This document shows positions 17,589-26,844 of a stretch of 64,000 nucleotides of DNA, piece by piece. Every line of letters starts with the position of its first letter. The stretch's first letter is position 1. Below the pieces are notes generated by a model. It was not told the origin of the DNA. It worked only from the letters and a program-made list of their open reading frames with translations, and searched no databases. The translations under genes were made by a program, and so were the position numbers. Source of the stretch: DATBVX01 sp963810775 (GTDB lineage: Bacteria > Pseudomonadota > Gammaproteobacteria > Steroidobacterales > Steroidobacteraceae); the NCBI GenBank assembly GCA_963810775.1, contig CAWEOT010000007.1, positions 124,001-188,000 of the forward strand. Reading direction: 5' to 3'.

Positions 17589-20228
17589 ATGGAAACCGGC
17601 ACTCGAACTGATCACGTGCCACAGCGACTGCCGGCTCTGGAAGCTGCCCCGGCGCAGCCGCGTGCCCGCAGTTTTCGATTGTCCCTCGGCGCGTGGCTGG
17701 CCCTTGGCCTCATGGCGATCATGGTGGTGTGTCTGGCGGGCAACGTGCTCGTACAACGCAGCACCCGGCTCGCCACGCAGAATGCGGCGCGCGTACAGGA
17801 GGAGCTCGAGCCTCTCGCACACCGCGCACGCACACTGGCTGACGCCATCGGTGCTTTCGATCGGACCGTGCTCACGTATCCGAAACCCGGCTCGCGTCAG
17901 GATCGCGCGGCCATCGAGAGCGCCCGCCTGAGCTTGCAGGATGCCGTCGCCGAGCACCTCAAGCATCTGCGGCCACAATTCACCGTCGATCCCCGCGATG
18001 ATCTGTCCAAGGTGCTCGATCAGCATGAGCACGCCGGGGTCGCATTGATGGATCAGTTCGACCGTCGCGCCGAGTTGCTCGCTTCCTGCTGGTCACTCAT
18101 GGATGCCCTCGGAAAGCGCGTCGCCTCGGCCGGTGCTGGCCAGCGAGTGGGCGAGAACGTCATGGCGCGCCGCTCCCTTTTAGAGTTGGGCCAGGCACTC
18201 GATGCCGTTCGCGATAGTCTCACTGCACAATTGGCGCAGCCGAGTACTCGCAGTGTGACCGAAGGCGCCAAGCGCGAAGTAGCGTTCCGGCGCAAGCTCT
18301 CCGAGCACGCCGACGAGTTCAAGCGCTCCCCGGGCGTCGCGTGGTACGACCTGGTGCGGGGCGATTTCGACGATGCGGCGCGCCTGCATCGCGCCGCACG
18401 CAAACTCGACAGCGAGCTGGAATCGAGTCGACGCACTTTCGCAGCAGCAGGCACAGATCTCGTTGAGCAGGTGCGGGTGAGCTTCGAAGAGCCGGCGTTG
18501 CGAGCGCTCGCAGCCTCCGCCGGTGAGGCGCGCGCTACGGCGCAGGATGCTGAGCGCATGATTGCGCTGGTAAGCCTTGCCGTCATGGGCGTGATTCTGC
18601 TGGTGACCGCAGCGACTCTTTACGGCATTACGTTACCGGCCAAGCGTCTCACTGCCGCCACGCGGCGACTCGCGGCCGGCGCATTGACCACGCGTGTTCC
18701 GCAGGGTGGCGTTCGCGAGCTCGATGAGCTGGCCGGGGCGTTCAACCACATGGCGGCAGAGCTTGCGACCGCTGAGCGTATCGTGCGCACGCATCAGGCG
18801 GAGCTCGAGGATCGTGTGGCGCGCCGTACGCGCCAGCTCAAGCATCTCGCCAATCACGATCCGCTGACCTCGCTCCCGAATCGACGCCACCTGTTCATGC
18901 ATCTCACGACAATGCTGGAAAACGCCGCCGCGAAGCAGCGCCAGCTCACCGTCCTGTTCGTCGATCTCGACAACTTCAAGATGATCAACGACAGCCTGGG
19001 GCACGAGTTTGGCGACAGCGTGCTGCGAGTGATCGGCGAGCGCCTGCGCGCAGCAGCGGGCCCGGGTGGCTTCGTGGCACGTCTCGGCGGTGATGAATTC
19101 ACACTGGTCCTCGAGGGTGGTGACACGCCCGAGGAACTCGAGCGCCGCACTCAGCAGATGGTGGCCGAATTTCATCGACCGATCGCAGTGGGCCAGCGCG
19201 AGCTGTTGATCGGAATGAGCCTGGGCGCAGCGGTTTTTCCGAACCATGGCCGCGACGTCCCCGCGCTGCTGCGCGCTGCGGACGCCGCGCTGTTTCGTGC
19301 CAAGGAGATGGGTCGCAACCGCTCGTGCGTTTACAGCCCGGAGCTGCTGCTGACCGCGACCAGCCGGTTCCAGACCGAGCAGGCATTGCGGCGCGCGGTC
19401 GAGGAACACGACCTCATGCTGCATTTTCAGCCGCAGGTCTCGCTGCTCACGCTGGAGACTACGACTGTCGAAGCATTGCTGCGCTGGCGCCAGTTGAAAG
19501 GGCGCATCGCTCCAGCGGCTGAATTCCTCGCGATCGCGGAGCAATCCGGACTCATCGTCGAGATGAGCGCCTGGGTCATGCGGCAGGCTGCACAGGCGGC
19601 GGACCTCTGGCGACGCAGCGGCTGGCCGCATGCCACGGTGGCCCTGAACGTGTGTTCGCAGCAGTTTCTGACCGGTGATTTCGTCAATACCGTGGAGCGA
19701 GTGCTCGCCACCAACAAACTTGATCCCGCGTGCCTGGAGCTCGAGCTCACCGAGACCATGCTGCAGACCGGTGCCGTCACCGTCGATGCGCTCAAGGGCC
19801 TGCGCTCACTCGGCGTCGGTATTGCGCTCGACGATTTCGGCACGGGATATTCCTCGCTCACTTCCCTGGAAAAGCTGCCGCTTAATCGCGTGAAGCTCGA
19901 TCGCAGCCTGATTGCGGACGTCGATACGAACTCCCGGTCTGCAGCCATCGTGCGCTCGATCATCAGCCTGTGTCGCAATCTCAGCCTGCAGGTCACGGCC
20001 GAGGGTGTCGAACGACCGGCACAGCTCGATTTCCTCACCGCTTGCGGCGATGTCAATGTGCAGGGCTATTACATCGAGCGCCCCGTGGCCGCCTCGGAAG
20101 TCCTGAAGATGGTTCGGGGCACACAAAAACGCATGTCGATGCTTCTGGGTCGTGCGGACGAAGCACGCTTGCAGGCCACGGAGGCGGACCAGCCCGCCGT
20201 GGTGTCGATGCTCCCCCGCCGCCGTTAG
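17589..20228 (+). CDS. Membrane GGDEF-EAL protein with HAMP domain
   Basis: An 879-residue cyclic-di-GMP signalling protein. Helix 1 (about 30-54) and helix 2 (about 325-350) bracket a mainly helical periplasmic sensor. HAMP follows, then GGDEF with an intact 'RLGGDEF' (500-504) and EAL with intact Glu628-Ala-Leu plus 'LELTETML', 'DDFGTGYSSL' and 'KLDRSLI'. Both synthase and phosphodiesterase residues look complete, so either activity may be present. In the diguanylate cyclase, 'DLDNFKMINDSLGH' is canonical. The ATG at 17589 lacks a strong ribosome site. Its signal and target are unknown. Confidence 0.93.
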   Translation: METGTRTDHVPQRLPALEAAPAQPRARSFRLSLGAWLALGLMAIMVVCLAGNVLVQRSTRLATQNAARVQEELEPLAHRARTLADAIGAFDRTVLTYPKPGSRQDRAAIESARLSLQDAVAEHLKHLRPQFTVDPRDDLSKVLDQHEHAGVALMDQFDRRAELLASCWSLMDALGKRVASAGAGQRVGENVMARRSLLELGQALDAVRDSLTAQLAQPSTRSVTEGAKREVAFRRKLSEHADEFKRSPGVAWYDLVRGDFDDAARLHRAARKLDSELESSRRTFAAAGTDLVEQVRVSFEEPALRALAASAGEARATAQDAERMIALVSLAVMGVILLVTAATLYGITLPAKRLTAATRRLAAGALTTRVPQGGVRELDELAGAFNHMAAELATAERIVRTHQAELEDRVARRTRQLKHLANHDPLTSLPNRRHLFMHLTTMLENAAAKQRQLTVLFVDLDNFKMINDSLGHEFGDSVLRVIGERLRAAAGPGGFVARLGGDEFTLVLEGGDTPEELERRTQQMVAEFHRPIAVGQRELLIGMSLGAAVFPNHGRDVPALLRAADAALFRAKEMGRNRSCVYSPELLLTATSRFQTEQALRRAVEEHDLMLHFQPQVSLLTLETTTVEALLRWRQLKGRIAPAAEFLAIAEQSGLIVEMSAWVMRQAAQAADLWRRSGWPHATVALNVCSQQFLTGDFVNTVERVLATNKLDPACLELELTETMLQTGAVTVDALKGLRSLGVGIALDDFGTGYSSLTSLEKLPLNRVKLDRSLIADVDTNSRSAAIVRSIISLCRNLSLQVTAEGVERPAQLDFLTACGDVNVQGYYIERPVAASEVLKMVRGTQKRMSMLLGRADEARLQATEADQPAVVSMLPRRR

Positions 20229-20399
20229 CAAAGCCTCGATCGCCCTGCCCAGACCTCGAACGACCACCGCGCAACGCGGGCGTGTCCACTGTCTACAGTC
20301 TCTGATCGAGCCCTGTAGAATAGCTACTCCACAAACTGTTCATGGCGAAACTCGTTGGCCGAGGGACTTCACGGTGCAAGGCATGCAATTGGATCACGA

Positions 20400-21464
20400 G
20401 TGACGGCGCCCGCTGCAAAGAACGCACCGATCGAATGTGACGTGGTCATCGTCGGCGCGGGCCCGTGTGGCCTGTTCCAGGTGTTCGAGCTCGGCCTGCT
20501 GGGCATTTCCGCGCACATCATCGATTCGCTCGCGCACCCCGGCGGGCAGTGTACGGAGCTCTATCCGGACAAGCCGATTTACGACATTCCCGCGCTCCCG
20601 GTGTGCGGCGCGCAGGAGCTCGTCGATCGGCTGCTGCAGCAAATCAAGCCATTCAATGCGACCTTTCATCTCGGCCAGGAAGTCACCGAGGTCCGCACGG
20701 AAGGCGATCAGCGCTTTCTGGTGCGCACCGCGGCTGAAACGGTTTTTCACACGCGCTCGATCGTGATCGCGGGTGGCGTCGGCTCGTTTCAGCCCCGACG
20801 TCTCGGAGTCGAAGGCGCCGAAGTCCTGGAGGGCCGGCACATCCACTACCGCATCAAGAGCGCACCCGAATTTCATGGTAGGGACCTGGTCATTTTCGGT
20901 GGCGGAGACTCTGCGCTCGATTGGGCGCTGGACCTGTGCGGAAAGGCGCGCAACCTGACGCTAGTCCACCGTCGCGCTGAATTCCGTGCGGCACCCGCCT
21001 CGGTTGCAAAGATGCGCCAGCTGGTCACGGCGGGGCGCATGCGTTACATCGAGGGTATCGCGGAGAAGCTTCTGGTCACTGACGCTGAGCTGAAAGGAGT
21101 CGTAGTGTCGGGCAGCGACGGTGCGCAACATCAGCTCGACGCAGACCATCTCCTGGCGTTTTTCGGTCTGCACCCTAAGCTCGGCCCCATCGCCGAGTGG
21201 GGACTGGACCTCGACAAGCGCGCAATCCGGGTGGACACCGAGAAATTCCAGACCAGCGTGGCGGGCATTTTTGCGGTCGGGGACATCAATCACTATCCGG
21301 GTAAGAAGAAGCTGATCCTGAGCGGCTTTCATGAGGCGGCGCTGGCCGCCTTTGGTATCCAGCACCATCTTCACCCGGAAAAGAAGCAATTCCTGCAATA
21401 CACGACCACGAGTCCTATCATGCAGAAGCGGCTGGGCGTGGCGGGTATATTGAATACGAAATAA
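20400..21464 (+). CDS. Ferredoxin--NADP+ reductase, thioredoxin-reductase-like type
   Basis: A flavoprotein of 354 residues with FAD motif 'VVIVGAGPCGLFQVFELG' near the N terminus, NADPH motif 'IFGGGDSALDWALDL' in the middle and 'VAGIFAVGDI' towards the C terminus. It has no CxxC redox pair, which separates it from thioredoxin reductase and matches the TrxR-like FNR family. Electrons would pass between NADPH and ferredoxin or flavodoxin in the cytoplasm. I chose the GTG at 20400 because homology begins just after it; the frame itself opens at a TTG at 20355. Azurin starts 15 bases downstream, so the two are probably co-transcribed. Confidence 0.9.
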   Translation: MTAPAAKNAPIECDVVIVGAGPCGLFQVFELGLLGISAHIIDSLAHPGGQCTELYPDKPIYDIPALPVCGAQELVDRLLQQIKPFNATFHLGQEVTEVRTEGDQRFLVRTAAETVFHTRSIVIAGGVGSFQPRRLGVEGAEVLEGRHIHYRIKSAPEFHGRDLVIFGGGDSALDWALDLCGKARNLTLVHRRAEFRAAPASVAKMRQLVTAGRMRYIEGIAEKLLVTDAELKGVVVSGSDGAQHQLDADHLLAFFGLHPKLGPIAEWGLDLDKRAIRVDTEKFQTSVAGIFAVGDINHYPGKKKLILSGFHEAALAAFGIQHHLHPEKKQFLQYTTTSPIMQKRLGVAGILNTK

Positions 21465-21479
21465 CCGGAGGCGAACTCA

Positions 21480-21926
21480 ATGATCAAGAAGCTGATCGTA
21501 GGCGTTGTACTGTTGTCATGCGCGAACCTGGCGCTCGCCGCGAAGACCTGCAATCTCGCCATCGAGGGTAACGACCTGATGAAGTACAACGTCACCGAAA
21601 TGAAGGTCGGCGCGGACTGCACCGACGTCGAAGTGACGCTCAAACACGTCGGCAAGTTGCCCAAGCAGACCATGGGTCACAACTGGGTGCTCGCACAGAC
21701 CGCCGACTACACCGCCGTTGCCAATGCCGGGATGGCCGCCGGGCTGGACAAGGACTACCTGCCGGTCGATGACAAGCGGATCATCGCGCACACCAAGGTG
21801 ATCGGCGGTGGCGAATCGACCTCTGTGAAGTTTCCGGTCTCGAAGCTCACCAAGGGCGGTGACTACACGTTCTTCTGCTCGTTCCCGGGCCACTATGGCC
21901 TGATGCGCGGCAAGCTCATTTACTGA
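21480..21926 (+). CDS. azu: Azurin, periplasmic type I copper protein
   Basis: A 148-residue blue-copper protein with a signal peptide (residues 1-21, ending 'LALAA') and GGAGG well placed before the ATG. Copper ligands are His67 ('MGHNWVL'), Cys133 and His138 ('FFCSFPGHYG') and Met142. Cys24 and Cys47 form the usual disulfide. Azurin shuttles electrons in the periplasm, for instance between cytochromes and terminal reductases. It follows a ferredoxin reductase gene, but the two act in different compartments, so the pairing may reflect shared regulation rather than direct transfer. Confidence 0.96.
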   Translation: MIKKLIVGVVLLSCANLALAAKTCNLAIEGNDLMKYNVTEMKVGADCTDVEVTLKHVGKLPKQTMGHNWVLAQTADYTAVANAGMAAGLDKDYLPVDDKRIIAHTKVIGGGESTSVKFPVSKLTKGGDYTFFCSFPGHYGLMRGKLIY

Positions 21927-22092
21927 AGCTGGCGCGTGCCGCCGGCACGGCGGCCTCGCGGGCGCGCAGAATTTCGTAGACGTCGCCGAGGACGGCGAGG
22001 GCGGTCGGCCAGCGGCCGGCGCCCTTGCCGCGCAGGCGCACGCATTGCCCGTCGGCAGTTGGCTGCCCGTATACGGCGCTGAGTACAATCTC
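21916..22092 (-). pseudogene. Remnant of homoserine dehydrogenase C terminus
   Basis: On the minus strand between azurin and tesB an open segment encodes 58 residues with the block 'LRGKGAGRWPTALAVLGDV', closely matching the homoserine dehydrogenase consensus GxGAGxxPTAxxVxxD. It ends at a stop at 21916-21918 that overlaps the azurin 3' end. Homology-like sequence stops within a few bases of the tesB start, so the other nine tenths of the gene is missing. I take it as a truncated relic left by a rearrangement. The identification rests on one short conserved motif. Confidence 0.5.
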
Positions 22093-22096
22093 TGCT

Positions 22097-22972
22097 ATGG
22101 ACCGTCGTCTCGCAGACCTGCTCCGGCTCCTCGAGCTGGAGCGCATCGAGCTCAATCTGTTTCGTGGCGAGAGCCGCGATATCGGCGCACCCCAGGTGTT
22201 CGGCGGACAAGTACTGGGTCAGGCGCTGGTCGCCGCTTACGCCACGGTGGAAGCGCGCACCGTACATTCGCTGCACGCTTATTTCTTGCGCCCGGGAGAC
22301 TTCAACTCTCCCATCGTCTATGAAGTGGATTGCAGCCGTGATGGCCAGAGTTTTTCGAGCCGGCGGGTCACCGCGATCCAGCATGGCCAGCAGATTTTCA
22401 ACATGGCGGCATCCTTTCAGGCGCCACAACAGGGCGTCGAGCACCAGATCCCGATGCCCAAGGTGCCACCGCCCGAAGATCTGAAGGACATGGACACGCA
22501 TCATCGCGAGATGATTCCGCAGATCCCGGAAAAGCTGCGGCGCCTGTTCGAGCATCAGCGCCCGTTCGAATTCCGGCCAGTGCGCGTGCCCGACTATTCC
22601 AAGCGCGAGAGGCTCGAGCCGATCAAGCATGTCTGGTTTCGTGCCGTCGACGTGCCCCTCATTGACCAGGCGCTGCAGCGCTGCCTCCTGGCGTATGTGT
22701 CGGATTATCACTTGCTCGACACCGCGACTTTGCCGCACGGCATCTCCTGGCTGCGCAGCGACGTGCGCCTGGCGAGCATCGATCACGCCATGTGGTTTCA
22801 TGCCGATGTGCAGATCGGCGACTGGTTGCTCTATTCGATTGACAGTCCAAGTGCCTCGGGCGCGCGGGGTTTTGCGCGCGGCAGCATCTTTTCGCGTGAC
22901 GGCAAGCTCATCGCCAGCACCGCGCAGGAAGGTCTGATTCGCGTGTTGTCGACGCAGAACGAGGGCGGCTGA
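22097..22972 (+). CDS. tesB: Acyl-CoA thioesterase II
   Basis: A 291-residue double-hotdog thioesterase, the same length as family members, cleaving medium and long acyl-CoA to free acid and CoA. Recognisable blocks are 'GAPQVFGGQVLGQAL', 'SLHAYFLRPGD', 'LLAYVSDYHLLDTA' (catalytic Asp region) and 'SIDHAMWFH'. The C-terminal 'STAQEGLIR' holds the conserved Gln. The ATG at 22097 is chosen on homology; a GTG-like extension to 22025 would run into the homoserine dehydrogenase remnant. The stop overlaps the start of a tiny membrane ORF. Confidence 0.93.
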   Translation: MDRRLADLLRLLELERIELNLFRGESRDIGAPQVFGGQVLGQALVAAYATVEARTVHSLHAYFLRPGDFNSPIVYEVDCSRDGQSFSSRRVTAIQHGQQIFNMAASFQAPQQGVEHQIPMPKVPPPEDLKDMDTHHREMIPQIPEKLRRLFEHQRPFEFRPVRVPDYSKRERLEPIKHVWFRAVDVPLIDQALQRCLLAYVSDYHLLDTATLPHGISWLRSDVRLASIDHAMWFHADVQIGDWLLYSIDSPSASGARGFARGSIFSRDGKLIASTAQEGLIRVLSTQNEGG

Positions 22973-23127
22973 TGCTGCGCGCAATCCTGGTCTTTGCCCT
23001 GGTCCTTGGCATCGTGGTCGGCGGGCTGCTGCTCTTGCGCCGGACCGCGAACATGCAGCCGCCGATCCCGAAGCGGAATCATCCACCCGCCCAGGAATCC
23101 GAGGAGGACGAAGAGAGCGGCTGGTAA
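22972..23127 (+). CDS. Small single-pass membrane protein, 51 residues
   Basis: An ATG overlaps the tesB stop (TGATG) and opens a 51-residue frame. Its first 24 residues form one hydrophobic helix ('AILVFALVLGIVVGGLLLL'), followed by an RR and a Pro-rich then acidic tail ('ESEEDEESGW'). Coupling to tesB and the clean helix-plus-tail design suggest a real small protein. The family is not recognised and function is unknown. It stops 9 bases before the convergent DUF748 gene. Confidence 0.55.
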   Translation: MLRAILVFALVLGIVVGGLLLLRRTANMQPPIPKRNHPPAQESEEDEESGW

Positions 23128-23136
23128 GGTGCTTGA

Positions 23137-26100
23137 TCAGCGCATCGAGAGCTCCATGCGCACGAGCTCGCCCTCAGTCGGCGCCGGGCCGGCATTGATG
23201 ATGAAAAGCCGACCCGGCTCGATATCCCCTGCGCTCAGCAACAGGTCCTGAACCTTTTGCGCACGTGCCTTACCGAGGTCCGCGAGGTCGGTGTCGGGTA
23301 CCTCGATGGTTGGTAGCGCGAGATCCTGCAGGGTCGTGATCTCCGCCTCGAGTATCTCCGGCTCTGGCGGCTTGTCCGCCTTGCGCCCTTTTTCCTTGCT
23401 CGCCTCCGGAAGGACGGCAGCGTCCTTGTCGTACTCGTGCAGCAAGCGCCAGTACTCCTGGCGATCCTCCAGCACGCTGGCATCGAGGTCATCAACCGGT
23501 TTGCGTTTCGCCAGCAGCTCACGTCGCTTGATCGCCACGAGCCGCTCATCGAGCTCATTCTTCTTCAGAAAGGGGCCATCGAGTGTCGGGTTGACTGTGA
23601 CGGGCACCTCGAGCTGCAGCCCTGGCCGCTCACGCATCGCTTTGCCGACCGATTCGATGCGGGCCATGCTTTCTCCCTGCGGCTCACTGCTTCCCGCGGC
23701 AAACTGCAGCTGGTTGACTTGATCGCCGCCGCCGAAGAGCTTGCCGATCAACGCGAACGGCGCCGTGACGATCTTGGTGACCAGGTTGACGACGATTTTC
23801 CAGATCAATGGCCCGAGCCGGAATTTTGGATCATCGAGAGTTCCGGTCACGGGCAGATCCAGATCGATGACGCCGTTGCGATCCTTCAGCAACGCAATGG
23901 CGAGTTTCACCGGAAGCTTGGTCGCATCCTTGCTCTCGACGCGCTCGCCGAGCTGCAATTGGTTCAGTATCACCTTGTGTTGCGCATCGAGCTTGCGATT
24001 CTCGATCTTGTAAGCGAGGCGCACCGAGAGCTTGCCTTTTTCGATGCGATACCCCGCGAACTTGCCGGAGTAGGGCGTGAAGGTCGTGAGCTCCATGTTG
24101 TCGAAAGCCAGCTTGAGGTCGGTGTAGGAATCGGCGCTGAGATAGTTCACTTCTCCGTCGATCGTCATCGGTGCATACGCATCGACCTTGCCGTCCAGAT
24201 CCACCTTGGCGCGCGAATCCGGCTTCGACGACAAGCCGGTGACCGTGCCGGACAATTCCTGGATTCCGGTAGCGAAGTTCGGTCGCAGCGTGAAGTCGGC
24301 GAAATTGGCTGATCCCTTGTCGATGCGCACGAGTCCGATGCGCACATCGAAGGGGGCTGCCGGCTTCGAGGGCTCCGCCGTCTTCGCTGCCGCTGCGGCG
24401 TTATCGCCCGACGCAGGGGCGCTGGCGGGCCTGAGGATCTCGGTGATATTGATGGTTCCGTTCGAGGCGATGATCACGCGCGCGTAAGGCCGGCGCGCGG
24501 CAATCTGCTTGATGATGAGGTGCGAGTGAGCGCCGTCGTAGTCGATGCCAGTCGCAACGAGCTGATCCCAGCGAATGAAGTCCTGCTCCAGCGCGTTGTC
24601 GATGGTTCGAAGCTTGGCAACCTCGAGCGTGCCGGCGTAGGCCGCTTGCAGGGAATCGGCCTCATCCCGTGTAACCCCGAGCTTTCCCTTGGCACCGAGC
24701 TTGCCGGACAGGAGGGTCATGTCCGTCACGCGCGCGATGTATGGTTGGGCAGTGCGCAGATCGATGCTCTTGATCTCCACGTCGAGCGCGCTGACCAGGG
24801 TGTCTGGATCAACGGTGCCTCGCGCGCTCAACTTGCCCTCCTCATCGATACCAATCTGGGCTTCGAGCGTCACCGGACCTGATTTCGCACTGTCGTAGCC
24901 CGTCAACTTCACATCGATAGGCGCGACCTTGATCGGTACGACGGGCTTGACACCGCGGTCCTCGAAGGCGACCTCGAGTGCGGAAATCTGGACCTGAGGC
25001 AATGCGATCTGCCAATCACGGTCACCCTTCGCCGGCGCAGTCTTCGTGGGGGCAATCCTGGTGGGCGCAGCTTGGGCGGGCGCCGTCTGGGCGGCGGGCG
25101 CGGGCGTCGGCTCCGCTGGTGAAGCCGGGGCCTGCGTCGCCGTATCGGTGCCCGCGAGGCGCGAAAGGCTGAACGTCCCGTCGGGTTCGAGCCAACTCAG
25201 GATCTTTCCGCCCGTCGAGGAGATGTCGGCCACAGTGACGCGCCGATCCGCCACACTCGCGCGCGCATCGCGAATCGTCAGCTCGCCCAACGTGACGTCA
25301 TTAACCGTGGAATTCTTAGGGCGTACAACGAGCCCGTTGAGCTTCATCTCGCTGGCGACGATGTTCAGATCCACCGGAGTGCGGGCAAGTGAAAATGTGT
25401 AGCTACCGGTCAGGTCGAAGGTTCCCGCCGGTACCTCGAAGGCCACCGCGTCGCGGATGTAGTCCCACACCGTTTCCGCACGGATGTTCGTGAACGTGAA
25501 CTCGCCGCTCGAGTTCACTGGTTTGGCATTCAGACGTCCACGCCAGGAGAGGCGCTCTCCCCGTACCGATTGGGCGTCGAGGCGGTAGGCATTGTCGCCG
25601 GTGCCGAACGTGCTGAAATTGCGCAAGGTGAAGGTAATAGGCTTGAGCGCGGTCGCAAATCGTGAAGGTCGGCTCTGGTCCTCGAAATCGATCCGGCCGT
25701 TGTTGACGATGAATGCCTCGATGAAAAGACGCGGCAGGTCCTCATCCTCCTTGGGCGGTTCTGCGGTCCTGGTCTGCGGCTCCGGCAGTGCCAGGTCGGC
25801 GAGATTGAGTTTGCCGCCCGGACGCACCACGAGCCGTGCGGCCGGTGCATCGAGCGCGATGGACTGGTAGGACAGCGCGCGCCTGAGAATTGATTTCAGC
25901 TGGAAATCGATGTGCAGGCGTGCGTATTGCAGCATTGGCCGCCCGTCGATGTCAGGAAATGCAAAATTATCGATCTCGAGGACGAACGTGAAGGGATTGA
26001 ACCGGACTTCACCGACCTGAGCGACGCGGTGGTAGGTCTCCGCGATGTTGCTGCGAATCTGGGACTGGACGAGACGTGGTACGAGCAGGAAGCCGACGGC

Positions 26101-26175
26101 CGTATAGAGCGCTATTGCGCCGACGACGGCGGCCCAGAATACCCAACGGGTGAAAATACGCGGCACGTACTTCAT
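23137..26175 (-). CDS. Large DUF748/AsmA-like envelope protein
   Basis: A 1012-residue protein with one N-terminal helix (about 10-33) and a long periplasmic part rich in repeated beta segments. Early DUF748-like signatures include 'VRFNPFTFVLEIDNFAF' and 'GRLNAKPVNSSGEFTFTNI'. An Ala/Pro/Thr linker sits near 345-385, and 'LDLPVTGTLDDPKFRLG' followed by 'IVVNLVTKIVTAPFALIG' is characteristic of the family C-terminal third. The last 70 residues ('KARAQKVQDLLLSAG') resemble an OmpA-like signature. AsmA/DUF748 proteins are implicated in lipid transport across the envelope; that role here is inferred. It may form a minus-strand unit with the GNAT and permease genes upstream. Confidence 0.85.
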   Translation of the reverse strand: MKYVPRIFTRWVFWAAVVGAIALYTAVGFLLVPRLVQSQIRSNIAETYHRVAQVGEVRFNPFTFVLEIDNFAFPDIDGRPMLQYARLHIDFQLKSILRRALSYQSIALDAPAARLVVRPGGKLNLADLALPEPQTRTAEPPKEDEDLPRLFIEAFIVNNGRIDFEDQSRPSRFATALKPITFTLRNFSTFGTGDNAYRLDAQSVRGERLSWRGRLNAKPVNSSGEFTFTNIRAETVWDYIRDAVAFEVPAGTFDLTGSYTFSLARTPVDLNIVASEMKLNGLVVRPKNSTVNDVTLGELTIRDARASVADRRVTVADISSTGGKILSWLEPDGTFSLSRLAGTDTATQAPASPAEPTPAPAAQTAPAQAAPTRIAPTKTAPAKGDRDWQIALPQVQISALEVAFEDRGVKPVVPIKVAPIDVKLTGYDSAKSGPVTLEAQIGIDEEGKLSARGTVDPDTLVSALDVEIKSIDLRTAQPYIARVTDMTLLSGKLGAKGKLGVTRDEADSLQAAYAGTLEVAKLRTIDNALEQDFIRWDQLVATGIDYDGAHSHLIIKQIAARRPYARVIIASNGTINITEILRPASAPASGDNAAAAAKTAEPSKPAAPFDVRIGLVRIDKGSANFADFTLRPNFATGIQELSGTVTGLSSKPDSRAKVDLDGKVDAYAPMTIDGEVNYLSADSYTDLKLAFDNMELTTFTPYSGKFAGYRIEKGKLSVRLAYKIENRKLDAQHKVILNQLQLGERVESKDATKLPVKLAIALLKDRNGVIDLDLPVTGTLDDPKFRLGPLIWKIVVNLVTKIVTAPFALIGKLFGGGDQVNQLQFAAGSSEPQGESMARIESVGKAMRERPGLQLEVPVTVNPTLDGPFLKKNELDERLVAIKRRELLAKRKPVDDLDASVLEDRQEYWRLLHEYDKDAAVLPEASKEKGRKADKPPEPEILEAEITTLQDLALPTIEVPDTDLADLGKARAQKVQDLLLSAGDIEPGRLFIINAGPAPTEGELVRMELSMR

Positions 26176-26229
26176 GGGAGTCCAAGGGTGTAACTCGGAC
26201 CGCGGCCGGACGCAATCGGACCTTGGTAC

Positions 26230-26829
26230 CTAGCGGACTCCCGCTGACCACACCTCGCGCGACAGGGTAAACAGGTGGCAATCGCGCCACTCTCCGCGGA
26301 TCTTGCGCAGCTTTCGATACGTGGCTTCCCACCGCAGGCCGGTCTTTTCGAGGATCTGGATCGACGCAGTGTTGCGTACATCGACGGTTGAGATGATCCG
26401 GGCCAGCGCCAGCTGACTGAAGCCCGCTTCGATGAGGGCGAGTGCAGTCTCCGTCCCCAATCCACGGCCCCAGGCGTCTCGGCGGAACATGTAGCCGAGG
26501 TCTGCTTCGCCTGCGGCCATCAACGTGAGGTTGCACGAGCCAAGCAACTCGCCGCCCGCGAGGTCCGCAATCGCGAGTTCCCACACGGCGCGCGGGCGTT
26601 CACTTTGGTAGGCCAGAGCCCGCCGCAGATACCCCTGCGCGTCACATCGACCCCCGGGCATGTAGAACATGTAGCGCGTCACCCGCCGGTCGCACACCAG
26701 GCCGCACAACGCATCGAGATCCTCCTTCGCGAATTCCCGCAGCGAGAGACGTTGCGTCTGGATCGGCAATGACAGGCTGCGTGAGCGCCGCTGGGTCGCG
26801 GGACGCGCTAGGTTCATGGATCGAGTCAT
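26230..26829 (-). CDS. GNAT-family N-acetyltransferase, RimJ/RimL-like
   Basis: A 199-residue acetyltransferase. 'IQTQRLSLREFAKEDLDAL' opens the fold, 'LGYMFRRDAWGRGLGTETA' is the acetyl-CoA binding loop, and 'VDVRNTASIQILEKTGLR' is the RimJ-like C-terminal signature. This subgroup acetylates N-terminal amines of proteins or small amines. The substrate is unknown. It lies 15 bases behind the permease gene, so is probably in the same transcript. The first ATG (26829) is kept, but one four codons later is possible. Confidence 0.85.
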   Translation of the reverse strand: MTRSMNLARPATQRRSRSLSLPIQTQRLSLREFAKEDLDALCGLVCDRRVTRYMFYMPGGRCDAQGYLRRALAYQSERPRAVWELAIADLAGGELLGSCNLTLMAAGEADLGYMFRRDAWGRGLGTETALALIEAGFSQLALARIISTVDVRNTASIQILEKTGLRWEATYRKLRKIRGEWRDCHLFTLSREVWSAGVR

Positions 26830-26844
26830 GCTCGTGAGCCGCGA

